Assembly (NCBI RefSeq): GCF_000524195.1
Contig: NW_020170452.1
Coordinates: forward strand, 109,633-173,632
Direction: 5' to 3'
Source of the DNA: Echinococcus granulosus
Lineage: Eukaryota; Platyhelminthes; Cestoda; Cyclophyllidea; Taeniidae
Length of the DNA: 64,000 nucleotides
Of the stretch, positions 10,288 to 20,737 are shown one piece after another (positions within the stretch are counted from its first letter, which is position 1; each line of letters starts with the position of its first letter). Made by a program: the position numbers and the translations under genes. The notes below the pieces were generated by a model. The model saw nothing but the letters and a program-made list of their open reading frames with translations. It ran no database searches and was not told the origin of the DNA.

Positions 10288-13200
10288 TCACTCAGCATCA
10301 ATGTTAGGCAACCAGAAGGACGTTTGCACAGATCCCGTAGCGAGCATAGCAAAACGGGGATTAAAGGCCACACAATTGAGCACCCCGCTGGGCCCTGTCA
10401 TCTGACTGGCCGCCTCGAAGCTCGGTAATGCGGCCACCCGTCCACCCGTCTCCACCGACCAGACTTGGAGAAAGGCATCTGGTGCAGTGCTGATCACGAA
10501 CTGGCTGGTAGGTGTGAAACATGCATCTAAAGTCTGTCGCTCCGTGTTATTTGCCACCTTTGGAACAAAACATCAGCGTTAAATATTGTGCGTACTCTTG
10601 CATTGCCCAAAACCCGTAGCGTAAATAAACCATTTCATAATTCAAAACGCCATCGAGGGACTCAATACATTTCTGGGTTGGAGGATGAGATAAGAATGTC
10701 AGAAAGATTGAAAAAAGAGAATGTGTTTCGGTAACGATATCTCACATGCCTTTCAGCTAAAATACCTTATTGATTGCTCAAAGGTTCGTGAGGTTTTCGT
10801 TATAACCAACTTCAATGACCTATTGGAACTTGTCTGGATTTGTAAAATGAGACTACTTCTACGCACTCTCAGGTATAACTATGCATTGGTGCATCAGCAG
10901 CCTGTATTCTACTGCTTACAATCTTCCCATTGTTTTAAATTTTTTGTGAAACAACTGTCGATTAAAACTGAAGCGATTAGTGCTTGTCCACCTCGCAGAC
11001 CAAATTCGACTCGGTTTCTAAGCTCCAAAAACTTGTCTTAGAAGCTTGTCGTCTGGCATTGTCAGGAGTCACGTCAGGTAATCAGCGTATCGTCAAGAAA
11101 CGGTACAAACAATGAGTGACACTAGTGATTAACTGCACAAAAGTAGACACGTTACTCTCAAGAAAAGTTGGTTTTCTTGAGTAACAACTAAAAAGCACTT
11201 GTCGTCGTTAAAAAGGTAAATCGAAATAAGTACGTAAAGAACAACTTGGAGTGATGCTTAACATGAGTGAGGGTGAAACAATTAAATGACCCCCAAATAA
11301 ATCGAGAAAGTTGTAGTCCAGCAACTGCACGACATTACTTCCTGAATGTTGGCCAGTTTTAAAGATTTTCATAGGTATTTCAAAGTGTCTACAAAGCTAT
11401 ATTGAATCAGATAATCATAGTCAAGGAGTGCGATTGAAATGTTCACACTGGGGCAGAATAGTATCGGTCTGGAGTACATAATTAATCATACGGATCACTT
11501 GCGGTCTGGTATGGTACTTGACTTCTATTACACCCGTGTATTTGCAAAAAAGGTAAAGTAACAGACCCGTTGGCCTCATATTAACTATCAGATTCAAGGA
11601 GAAAATCAAATACTACATCCCAGATGACAGGAAGACTTGCATGACCTGACTGTCCAACTCAACTGCAACTCGGAAGCTAAAAACACTAAGGACACCCTAA
11701 ACCTGTTTAAAACTCATCAAAGCCGTCTTAGGCACTACTAGGAGCACAGGAATAACTAGTGACTTAAAGGTCAGGTAAGAAATTTGAGGCGTCATATATG
11801 TGCGACGCAGACAGCTACAACACAATTATAGGAATCTGGAGATTACTTGTTTCAATAAGGAACTCTAATAGTTCACAAAAAGTTGCATTTGAATTGACAA
11901 CACTTCGAAGGGTAGCAGTGGGAAACCAAGTCCTAATGAAGGCACACCTTCGTGATCATAAGGACAGCACAACATCGCATTCCAACGAGGCCGCATGAAA
12001 GTACAGAAAATTTTCTGGACAAACGATTTAAACAAATGCTGAAAATCCACCTAACGGTAAGAGAGGTGTTTAAAAAATCAAGGGTTTAGAAATCGACTCA
12101 GTAAACTAACTCACCGTCAGAGTGTGAAGATGAACCCCAGAAAAGGCGTCTACAAGACGAAGAAAATTGCCATTTGTGCAAATAAGAATGGTTTTTCCGT
12201 CTGGAGAAAATTTCAGACTAGTCCACTCAATTCCTTGAGCCTCCACAGTAGTTAATTTGAAGGTGGCAAAGGGACCCTTGTCGAAGGAGCGCAAGTCATA
12301 TAGTTTAAGACATTCGGAATTGATTCCCGCGGCGAAAATTAGACCATCCGGATCGAAAGCTGCTGTGGGACGACCGGGTACATGCATTACTCCCTGCGAA
12401 ACCAAAAATAGTTTAATAAGACTATATTATAGTCGCTTGTTAAAAAATATGAAGCCAATGATACATCTTTACTGCAAGTTAACAACGCAAGTTCTTGAAG
12501 GTTTGCAGGTCTCGATCTTTATTGTTATATTACTACATTTTACTTATACCATTACTATTAACCTCCCAGTCCGTCACGAATTATACACCTTGTGGAGCCC
12601 ACAAGGAGCGTTCCAAGGCTGCAAAAGTTAATAATATAATACTGGAGGGGGAAAAATAAACGTAAGGCACAAAAGTAGGGAAAGAAACTAACGTGACAAT
12701 TTTGGGAACGTAAATCCCATAGCCTCACAGTACCATCCAACGCGCCGGACAGGAATGTGTCATCGATAGGAGACATGCATAGAGACACGACACTACCAGA
12801 AACAAATTAGGATGATGCAGACAAGTTACCGCTTTACGTGGCTTTGAAAATATCGAATGTACTTGTTGTCATGCAGGGACAAATACCTAATTGTGTCTAA
12901 GTAATTAAAATGGGGTAGCGGTGCAAACCACAGTTACCATCAATCTTTGTTGAAGCATGGATTGCTGTCGTCGGACTGTGAGTGAATTGGATAAGGTTAA
13001 CACCATATTTCTTGCTATTAATTGTTCTCTTGGGACTAAAAATAGATAATACTAGGCAGTGATTAACAACAACTAAGGGTTGATAGATAAACACCCCTAG
13101 GTAGTCCTCATATTAAAGAAACGTGCCAAATAATCATTAACAGGAGACGTGTAAGCCAATAACAACATGGAAGCACCGATTTAATAAAGGACGTAATGCA

Positions 13201-13499
13201 ACAAACGATTAATCCGGATTCGTCTATAGCCATCCCTCTACGTAACAAACTTAGTGCCCAATGCCAGAGTCTGACGATTGATATGAGCCTCGGTTAAAAA
13301 AATGATATAGCAGTACAGAGTAGACCAGAAGCACTCACGTTCCAGAGTTGCAATCATACATTATCATCTGATCATCATCACTACTTGATATGATAGCTTC
13401 TCCGTTGTCAGTATAGCTCAGAGAATTAATCTTATCACAATTTTCCTTAAAATACTTCACTGGACGGAAGGTTTTCACCTCCGATACGGTCAACTTCAT
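10288..13499 (-). CDS. WDR82: WD repeat-containing protein 82 (Swd2 homologue), complete
   Basis: WDR82 is a nuclear WD40 beta-propeller that recruits SET1 histone H3K4 methyltransferase complexes to RNA polymerase II and works in the PNUTS-PP1 termination complex. Six minus-strand exons join in phase: 13499-13339, 13035-12938, 12896-12830, 12792-12693, 12393-12115 and 10557-10288 (975 nt, 324 residues; human 313). The family is plain throughout: [96 protein letters not shown] and the end [10 protein letters not shown] 13499 gives an N-terminus (MKLT) matching the human protein. Exon 3 ends at the second of two nearby GT sites, because only that one keeps phase and gives [10 protein letters not shown]. 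The long last intron (1.6 kb) holds a hairpin-like inverted repeat. Confidence 0.95.
11151..11195. repeat. Inverted repeat (hairpin) in WDR82 intron 5
   Basis: The arm GTTACTCTCAAGAAAA is followed by a few bases and then TTTTCTTGAGTAAC, complementary apart from a two-base bulge. No terminal element or neighbouring copy explains it. Confidence 0.6.
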
Positions 13500-14572
13500 C
13501 TTTACTCACAAGTATTTTGGATTAACCACCTAACCACACGTTTACTTAAACGAACATATGTAAAACTATAAATGGATTAACCGTTCTCTGCTAATTTGTT
13601 AACCCCATTAAAAAAGGCAACAGGCCATTTCAAAAAACTAGTTGTAACGTCATGCAGCGCATCAAGAGCAGGTCTCCCAAAGTGCAGCTTGCAGTCTGTA
13701 GGCATTCCCTTAAATAAGATGCGACTTGATGGGCATAAATGAGACATAGCAGGCATTTAAACAGTACCACAAGTTGTACTGCGATACGATGGTGGTATTG
13801 GTGAGGCGCCACTTCTAAAATTTTGAATTTGCCCTCTTGTACCGCGCTGAATGGGCTCGCCGTTGGGCCATGCCAGTAGCCCAAATATTTTCTCTGTGCT
13901 AAATATATTCTGCTCGAGTACTGTGTGTTCGTTTGCCTCCAGGAAAGTCTTGAGAGGCCACAGTATAAACGCAAAATAAAACGATTAACAAGCAGGCGAT
14001 ATGAAGCAATTTGAATAAGTTTGCTATGCACTCAAATGCTGTGCAACTGATCTATCTGAATGGGCTCTCTAGGAAAAACGTCTCATTGAATTACATTACT
14101 GATAAGAGATTAAATGGCTCTAAATTGCACTTAAAAAAGGTCAGCTGTTGGTAAATTTTCTACATGAATTCCACAAATCGGATGGCTTATTTTATTTACA
14201 CCTAGTTGTGGTTTTCGGAGTTTGCCGGCAACTTTAACCAATTGTATTTTTATTTATTTTATAATTTTTACATATAGAGTTTTTTCTCCCTTTTTCATTT
14301 ATCCCTATTTTTTGACATCCTCTGTTTTTTGGTGTCATTTACCTGTCAATTCACCCTAGATAGTTCATTGCATTGGCAAATAATTAAATTATTTTCTAGG
14401 CCTGTAAAGGCATGTAAATGGCATTTTAGCAAATTTTAAACAAATTTTTGCCCTTTATATGAAGGACAAAGAACTACGGAGCTATAAGATTAATACTCTT
14501 CAAGCACGCTGATGACCTTGACGATAACTTTGCGATTGTGTTTTCGTTGCATAAAGCGCCCATTACAACCAC
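13500..14572. other. Divergent intergenic region between WDR82 and Asteroid A
   Basis: The two genes start at opposite ends and read away from each other, so both promoters should lie here. The right half is very AT-rich. The only recognisable sequence is an old LTR copy at 13780-13962. Confidence 0.5.
13780..13962 (+). mobile_element. Diverged solo LTR-like element, copy C
   Basis: It aligns end to end with copies D and F: TGCGATACGATGGTGG at the start, then gaggcgccact, gggccatgcc and attctgctcgagtactgtg, with an end near GGCCACA. Many substitutions make it the oldest copy here. The flanks GTAC and GTAT may be a mutated 4-bp target duplication. Confidence 0.55.
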
Positions 14573-17205
14573 ATGGCCCCCAGCTTATCTACTATTATTG
14601 AAAGTGATTGCCTTAACTTTATCGCAGTGCAATTATGTGATACATATGCTATCATAGACGCGTGCGCTCTTTGTAGAGAACTAAAACGGAGGCAGAAGTC
14701 AACTAAGGGCTACGGTGTTGCACCTCTTCACATGGCAGCACTATTTAAACATGTCGTCACCGTGTTCATTAAGTGTAACATTACACCGATATTCCTCTTT
14801 CAAGGACTGCATGCACGTATCGTAAGTTTGCTCACGCTATTTCTATGCTCTTAGTCTACAGGGTGGCTTTCGAAAGTTAACCATCTGAAAAAATCCATGA
14901 GAAACCCTATCATTCCAAGCCCAGGCATACCGCCTGACCAGTTTATCTGCAAATCGGGGAATTGTAATTGCGAATTAAGTTCCTTTACTGTTGTTTTGGA
15001 TGAACTAAATATTAAATACATATTTACCGCTGGATACAATGCTGGTGTCGCGGCCGCGATTGCGGTTCTATTGGACTGTCCTCTACTAGCAAGTGATGCT
15101 TTATATTATGTTATGTCTTGCAGCCAAACCTGTGGAAGTAATGAAATCATTGGCAAACTTAAGTTTCATCCCATCTCAGGCCTATCCTTCTCCCCTATTC
15201 AAGTAGATTCTCGCGAAAACTTTAACTCGTCTACTCTGGTCCACTTTTTGGAAGGTCATCTTTATAATCCGATCGAATCATTCTTATCCCACTTGCCACC
15301 GATTTCTTGTCGCATATTTGGACTACTTTGGGGTGACTCTGCAATCCCTCGATTACATCTACCACCTGAAGCTGTTGAATTCGATCTACGAAATAAAAGT
15401 AATGTTAGTCGCAAAAAGATCTTTGGTAATGCCATCCGACTTGCTCAGTGGATAGGTGAGGTTGGTCCTTCCAAGGCACTACAGAATGTGGTCGAGCTTA
15501 TAGGGGACTTGGAATTTAAAAATGTTCTATCTCAATGTATACCGCAGTCGATAAGTCGCACTCAAATGGACCTCAAGGAGGCCTTCCTCATTCTCCAAGA
15601 GTTGGATCGTGTTCCCACCTTCAACGAGGGTACTTGTGAACGCATTTCGGCAATACTTCATGGCAAAAGTAATTGTCAAAGTGTCACTTCACCTCTACGC
15701 ATTTGTGACCCCATTATTGATCACTGGCCGGCGCGTATGTTAAAGGCGTATCGGCGCGGGCTAGTCTGCCCATTCCTATTATCCTCTCTGTANNNNNNNN
15801 NNNNNNNNNNNNNNNNNNNNNNNNNNNNNNNNNNNNNNNNNNNNNNNNNNNNNNNNNNNNNNNNNNNNNNNNNNNNNNNNNNNNNNNNNNNNGTTATATG
15901 AAGGCATTGACGGTTAGGTATCTCACTTATTGCCTCATGTATACTTACGAGATGTCAATCGGTGGATGCTCGCATCTCAATGGTACTAAACCAAGTCTTA
16001 TTGAGATTCATCCAATCAGCTCGGAAAGTGTCAAATTAATATTTATTACTCTTGAACATATTCACTTACCTGACCACGAGACGCACATGCATTTTATCTG
16101 TAATGCCTTCTCCTATGCCCCAAATCCAACTTTGCCCGATTGGCTTAATCTCTTCTCCCTTTGTCTTATGATTTGGTATAAACAGAGGTCACGAGAAACA
16201 TCCGAGCTGCAGTATTGTAACCCGAGTGATTGTCCGATTATCCTTGCAGCCTGCGTTTGTGCTCTAGCACAGTTCTTCAATTATGAAGAAGCCTGGGAGA
16301 CTGTGCTCGCGAAGTATGAGGAGGTGAGTGAAATAGCCCACGACATGGCAACTTCGGACAACTCCAATTCTACCAACAATGAGTCAGAATTGCCAGAAAG
16401 TCAACAAGGCCAATGGATTATGCACAGTCTAATGGAGATACAAAATATTTACACAGAGATTATTGCTCTGTCTAAGTTTATAAAGGCTCTTTCTTTCTAC
16501 AATTCTACTGCTGACTCACTGCAGGATCGCTATGACGACTGTCGTCCCCTTCACCAGATATTCACTTCGAACAAACTCTTCTATTGGATCGCAAAGCACC
16601 TTTACTCCGTGCCCATTGAGGCTCGTAATTACAAGGCCATTCGTGGATGGCTTCCTCGACTTCTGACTCCAAGCTCGATTGAAAATATCTCAGAGAGGTG
16701 CATAATTGTGGTAACTGACCTCGCCAATCTACTGCAGCACCTGAGGAGTGCTAACATCGAACTGCTTGATATCAAACTGGCGGAGAGTGAGGCCCCAATC
16801 ACGAAAATCATCGCTATGTCGAAGAACTGTGCCAATGTGCGCCGCACACTAGAAAGTTTTCTACAATCGGAGGATGTAGCAGTGGAGGCGAAGCCAAAGT
16901 CACAATCGCCAGTCTCGAGGCAGCATCAGGCATTGACGTGTAAAAAGGAGAATAACGGAAATTATTTAGCATTCGGAAAATCGGTTTCACACGTCCCATA
17001 TGAGCAGGACACTGAGCCAACAGTGAAGACGGCCAAGCAGTCCAACTGGGTGAGAAGGAGGCCAGTTGTGAGTCCGACGGATATTCAGGTGAATCGCGTG
17101 CCATGTCACGAGGTGATAGGCGAAAACTCAGCCTCCACGGCAAGGTGGCGACGGACAGGTAGAGGGTATGCGGCAAGATTGAAGAAACGCGTGGGCATTG
17201 AATGA
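14573..17205 (+). CDS. Asteroid-family protein (XPG-like fold), paralogue A, interrupted by an assembly gap
   Basis: Asteroid/ASTE1 proteins carry an XPG/FEN1-like nuclease fold; human ASTE1 is a structure-specific endonuclease acting in DNA-break repair. Exon 1 is 14573-14821. A 33-nt intron (GTAAGT...TTAG, 14822-14854) follows, then exon 2 from 14855 into a 100-N gap and on to the stop at 17205. The exons join in phase (GLHARI then STGWLSKVNH). Family signs are YAIIDACAL near residue 30 (human IVIDGYAL), FIKCNITPIFLF (human FACNICPYVVL), DCPLLASDALYYV (human NCPVLSSDSDFCI) and IPRLHLPP. The first Asp and one later Asp survive, but the SEADRDI acidic cluster is replaced by a neutral stretch (AGYNAGVAAAI), so nuclease activity is doubtful. 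Comparison with paralogue B suggests about 25-30 residues are lost in the gap. The C-terminus is basic (RTGRGYAARLKKR). Confidence 0.8.
14822..14854 (+). other. 33-nt intron of Asteroid A
   Basis: GTAAGTTTGC...CTCTTAG. Removing it is required to keep the frame. The alternative acceptor nine bases downstream would give a frame with a stop. It sits at the same protein position as the 32-nt intron of paralogue B. Confidence 0.8.
15793..15892. other. Assembly gap (100 Ns) inside Asteroid A
   Basis: Placeholder gap. The coding frame before and after differs by one when the 100 Ns are counted, so the true missing length is not 100. Alignment to paralogue B suggests roughly 75-90 bases. Confidence 0.95.
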
Positions 17206-17333
17206 AACTCCCAAACGTGACAGCATCCATTTCCATTCGCATCAAAATCCGCGTTCCGTTGCTGGAATACAGCCTATTTTGATTCACACTAATTTTGTGT
17301 TCTGTTACTCAAGCTGTGATGTTCCTTTTTGTA

Positions 17334-17339
17334 AATAAA
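17334..17339 (+). terminator. Polyadenylation signal AATAAA of Asteroid A
   Basis: AATAAA lies about 130 bases after the stop codon, and a GT-rich stretch follows within 50 bases. Confidence 0.6.
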
Positions 17340-17739
17340 ACATTGTTCTTGACGCGGGTGTAGCGTGGCTCCTTTCATGTCATCGTGTTGGTTTTGTACT
17401 GCAGTGGTGCGCAGCCATCTGCCTGCATGGATCAGGTTTGGAGCATTTGAGTTGGTGGTAGGCGATCCGAGGCCTTGATTTGACAATGCTGCTGTCCATG
17501 CTATCTGTTTTCCTCTTATCGAGAGTGTGGTTGCCATAGTGGAATCAGAACGGAGGGATTGTGGGGTGATTGCATAAGTCGACAAAACGGCCTTCTGCAC
17601 CGGCATCCGCCTCCTTCCCGTATCCCAACACCCATCATAGGGAAAGATAAGGCAATCATTCTGCCATAAACCCGACAATTTGGGAAGAAAGGAGGCTAAC
17701 GATAACAGCGCACCCATAATCTCGGGCTGGGCTGCCGCT

Positions 17740-18880
17740 CCCGATCAACCAGCCACACAGATGAAAGAATATCCCCCACCCTACCCTCAACACATGACAA
17801 GTCAGGCGATTAGCAATGCACTAAACAACTGTTTCAGCGATTTCTTGTCAACGACTCAAATAATCACAAATACAAAGTCAGGAAAAGTACAAAAGAAGTC
17901 GCGAGTTAGGAATCTAATCTCATCCTCTCAACCCGTTCACTCAATTGACTGGCGTAGCTTCTTCCACTCCTCATTGATGCATTGCGCGATTGAGAGTGTC
18001 GCATTGACCTCCGCCTGCCACCGTTTCCATTCAAGCCAGCAACACTGCTGCTGTGTGTCTTCATCGGGGCCTCGTCGTCTCGTGTGTGGGTACATCTCCT
18101 CCTAAATGACGACCTCTTCTCCTTCGGTAGAAACTATGCCGAATATAGATTGGACGGGTGCGTTAGTAGACAATATTGCGTAGACATTTTTGCTATTGAA
18201 CGGTCAAGACCGTAAGCCATCCCCAGATTCGCTGACATATAACCACACCTCGATTGCGGGCGATGAACGTCAACTTCCCGAAGGCAATTTTTATTGATTG
18301 ATGCGAACAAGGAAAGAATAATGCCCCTAAACGGTGCCACACAGCTGCAATATCGAGATTAGCTTTTTGCATTGCTTTCTCTTTCGAAGGCAACGACTTG
18401 CAATAGATTTAAAGACTAAAGGCAAAGACCAATTGGAAAGAAATAAGTTACTTTGTTACGTAGTTTTCCAACAACGGCAAAATGGGCTTCGCACCACATC
18501 TGAGGATATCGTTTAGGACACCTTTAAATAGGACTCTAGCGCGTAGCAGATCCACAGTATATGCGCCGGCGCCATCAAATGCTTTGTTATACCTCGAACG
18601 ATTATATAACAGACCAACATTGCCGAAAATACGTATCGGGAAGCTTGGGGTTCCAAAACTTGCGGCGCATCAACACCGGCAAGATTGAGCACGCCTGCGT
18701 CTATCACAAAAATCGACTGTCTTACCTGGCGACCTTTAAACTGTACCAATGCAACCAAACCGACGTTGAATTGAATGCCATTTGACCGACAGTCTTTAAT
18801 TTTTGCCAATTTTTTGAAGATGATAATATATATTTTTCGGCAGCGCACTAAGCTGATAACTAATTGTAAATCTATTTTCA
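17740..18880 (-). pseudogene. Decayed third Asteroid copy (related to paralogue B), middle deleted
   Basis: The minus strand holds the two ends of a gene like paralogue B. At about 17925-18045 is the C-terminus (YASQLSERVERMRL against YASRLTERIERMRL in B), with matching downstream DNA to about 17740. At about 18134-18420 is the start of exon 2, split by frameshifts (FKSIASRC in one frame, LDIAAVWHRLGALFFPCSH in the next, GMAYGLDRSIAKMSTQY in a third). At about 18480-18720 is exon 1 (DAPQVLEPQASRYVFS, ILRCGAKPILP). Roughly 1.5 kb of the middle is absent. Stops and frameshifts rule out a working product. The upper boundary is approximate. Confidence 0.75.
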
Positions 18881-19239
18881 TATTATTATTGTGAAGGCTT
18901 CGACTTTATCACACGTAAATTTTTTAAGCAAAACTTTGGTATGATTTAATTTTCTTTTGGTTACTGAGCCATAGTCAGCACTTTCCATGATGTCAGGCTT
19001 GGTATCAATGACTCGCAATAATTATTTTTTCTTTTTAATGCCAATCGAAACCTAGGCAAGAAGATCAGTTGCCTATTTTCTCGTTTTTTCACTGACTTTT
19101 TTAGATGCATAAGTATGCTGCGAAGTATTGGGTTTAAATTTATGATTCGGCTTAGGCATTATACCGGTTAGCGTAGCGTCTTACAATAATAATAGGTAAA
19201 GGTAAAGTTCTGCTAATTGTGTTATATGCAAATTAGAGT

Positions 19240-19440
19240 TTTCGCACTGTCGGTGCCAGTTGCCCTCTTCACCACTGAATCACCGCCCTCTACCCTTTCC
19301 TCATCGTCATCATTGTAAACGACCTCCAAGCACATTGCGTCTTTCTCCTTCCTGACACCCTCGCAAACCAACATGGTAGTCCTCTCATCTGGATCCAAGG
19401 TACTACCTTCATCGCCTGAATTGAAGAAGACCAGAGTTTA
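19240..19440 (-). pseudogene. Fragment like the Hippo kinase linker exon (24592-24840)
   Basis: Read on the minus strand this stretch is open and gives TLVFFNSGDEGSTL, DERTTMLV and EERVEGGDSVVK. The Hippo kinase exon at 24592-24840 has TLIFLNRSDRGGTL, DGATTMVI and VVIHAGDSMVEK in the same order. No kinase or SARAH piece lies beside it. With the neighbouring Asteroid debris it looks like the far edge of a duplicated Asteroid-Hippo segment. Its DNA is well diverged from the intact exon, so the duplication is old. Confidence 0.6.
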
Positions 19441-19544
19441 CTCACGTCACTCATTTTTCTGTCTTTTCTACTAGCAAGAACGTTAGCACAAAAGCCCGCC
19501 TTTATGTATGAATCATGTCTTTTTCTTCAATGCAATTTGTAATT

Positions 19545-19905
19545 GAGGCCGTCCTTTATCTGAAAGTGTACCATCCTGAGTTGTTAGTACTGCGCAGCGT
19601 GCCTGCAACAGCGCGACCTCTTTTTGCAACGGGAATAATCTCGAATTTGCTTCCTACAGTTTCAGCTGCAATCAGAGTCTAACCGTCGGATTTAGTCGTG
19701 TGCCTCAGCAAAACTACACGCATTAGTCAACTGGGTTACAGAAACCAGTTTCACTCACATTCCTCAGGCCACAATGTACTCGAACACAAATCCCAAGTAC
19801 ATGGGCTATCTTTCTTGCAACATGTTGCTGCGCCTAGGAGCATTTTCTCTTGACTTCGTGGAGTGCAATTTTATCTTCCCGATCATAAGGGGCGGAAGAA
19901 TTGTA
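19545..19905 (+). pseudogene. Inverted fragment of the middle of an Asteroid paralogue
   Basis: On the plus strand 19545-19681 reads AVLYLKVYHPELLVLRSVPA then TARPLF, ending in a stop, against AVLKLKVFHPEMSALRRVPA in paralogue B. Then 19774-19890 reads NPKYMGYLSCNMLL, against DPKCMDYISGNILV. These are the residues missing from the decayed copy at 17740-18880, now in the opposite orientation and with about 90 bases of unrelated or decayed sequence between them. It is not a functional gene. Confidence 0.7.
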
Positions 19906-20737
19906 CATCCGGAATTTGCGTCAACTCATTCTCCATCTTGTCGGAATTCCCCTGCGAGAAGTGCGACTTGCCACTTATTGTCTTTGCCTTGGAGGCTCCT
20001 CTCCATCCTTCCTCATCTAACGGTCACTGTGAAAGGACTTCTTCACTAACTTCTATTTAACCCCTAGCACGGCTGCTGAGAATGAGCGGGTGGAGTACGG
20101 AGTCTTGCCTCCATTACTGCCACCATAGTGAATGTAGAACGGTAATTAAGGGAGTCGAACGGTTTCTGCGTACACGAGGCTTTGTCTGCATGAATTCCCA
20201 CTGCCTTACTCAGTGCTGATCGAGGGTGCAGCTGCTTTTCCGCACGCATTGGAAAACTGAGAAATTGGCGGACGGTCGAACGGAATCGCACCTTGTCAAA
20301 GAGTGATCGCACACAGTCAAATTCTCCACCGTTAGATGCGCCCGAGTAGGTAACGAAAACTTCTCACCACAACTGCAACGCTGTTCTGGAGGTGAAGACT
20401 GGACTGTCTTGCGATTACATCACTAAACCTAATCCCACTCAGCAAAAATCTGTAAACCAGGTGACCCGAGCCCGCATTTAAGCATCTTTAGTGTAACTTC
20501 GCCCGAGAGGGTCGGATTGAAGGGAAGGGAACCTCATACCTCCTATCCGAAAATCAATTTTCACGAACAATCCCCAGCACGGACACCGCTCCCAAATAAC
20601 CTAGTGACGCATCTCCCTGCCCAACTGTAACAAGTCAAGGGATAAGCAAGGCACTGAACAAATACTTCCGTGATATCTTGTCAATCACTCAAATAGTTAA
20701 GTATAGAAATCTGGGGAAGTACAAAAGGAGATAAAAA
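19906..20737. other. Region downstream of Asteroid B; no gene recognised
   Basis: Part of this stretch (about 20580-20737) matches DNA at about 17730-17925, the 3' flank of the decayed copy, so it is probably the 3' untranslated and flanking DNA of paralogue B. An 82-codon minus-strand ORF at 20064-20312 shows no family. Confidence 0.45.

Noticed and set aside
17289..17717. 142-codon minus-strand ORF
   Set aside because: It overlaps the 3' untranslated region of Asteroid A, shows no domain and has no clear splice or start context.
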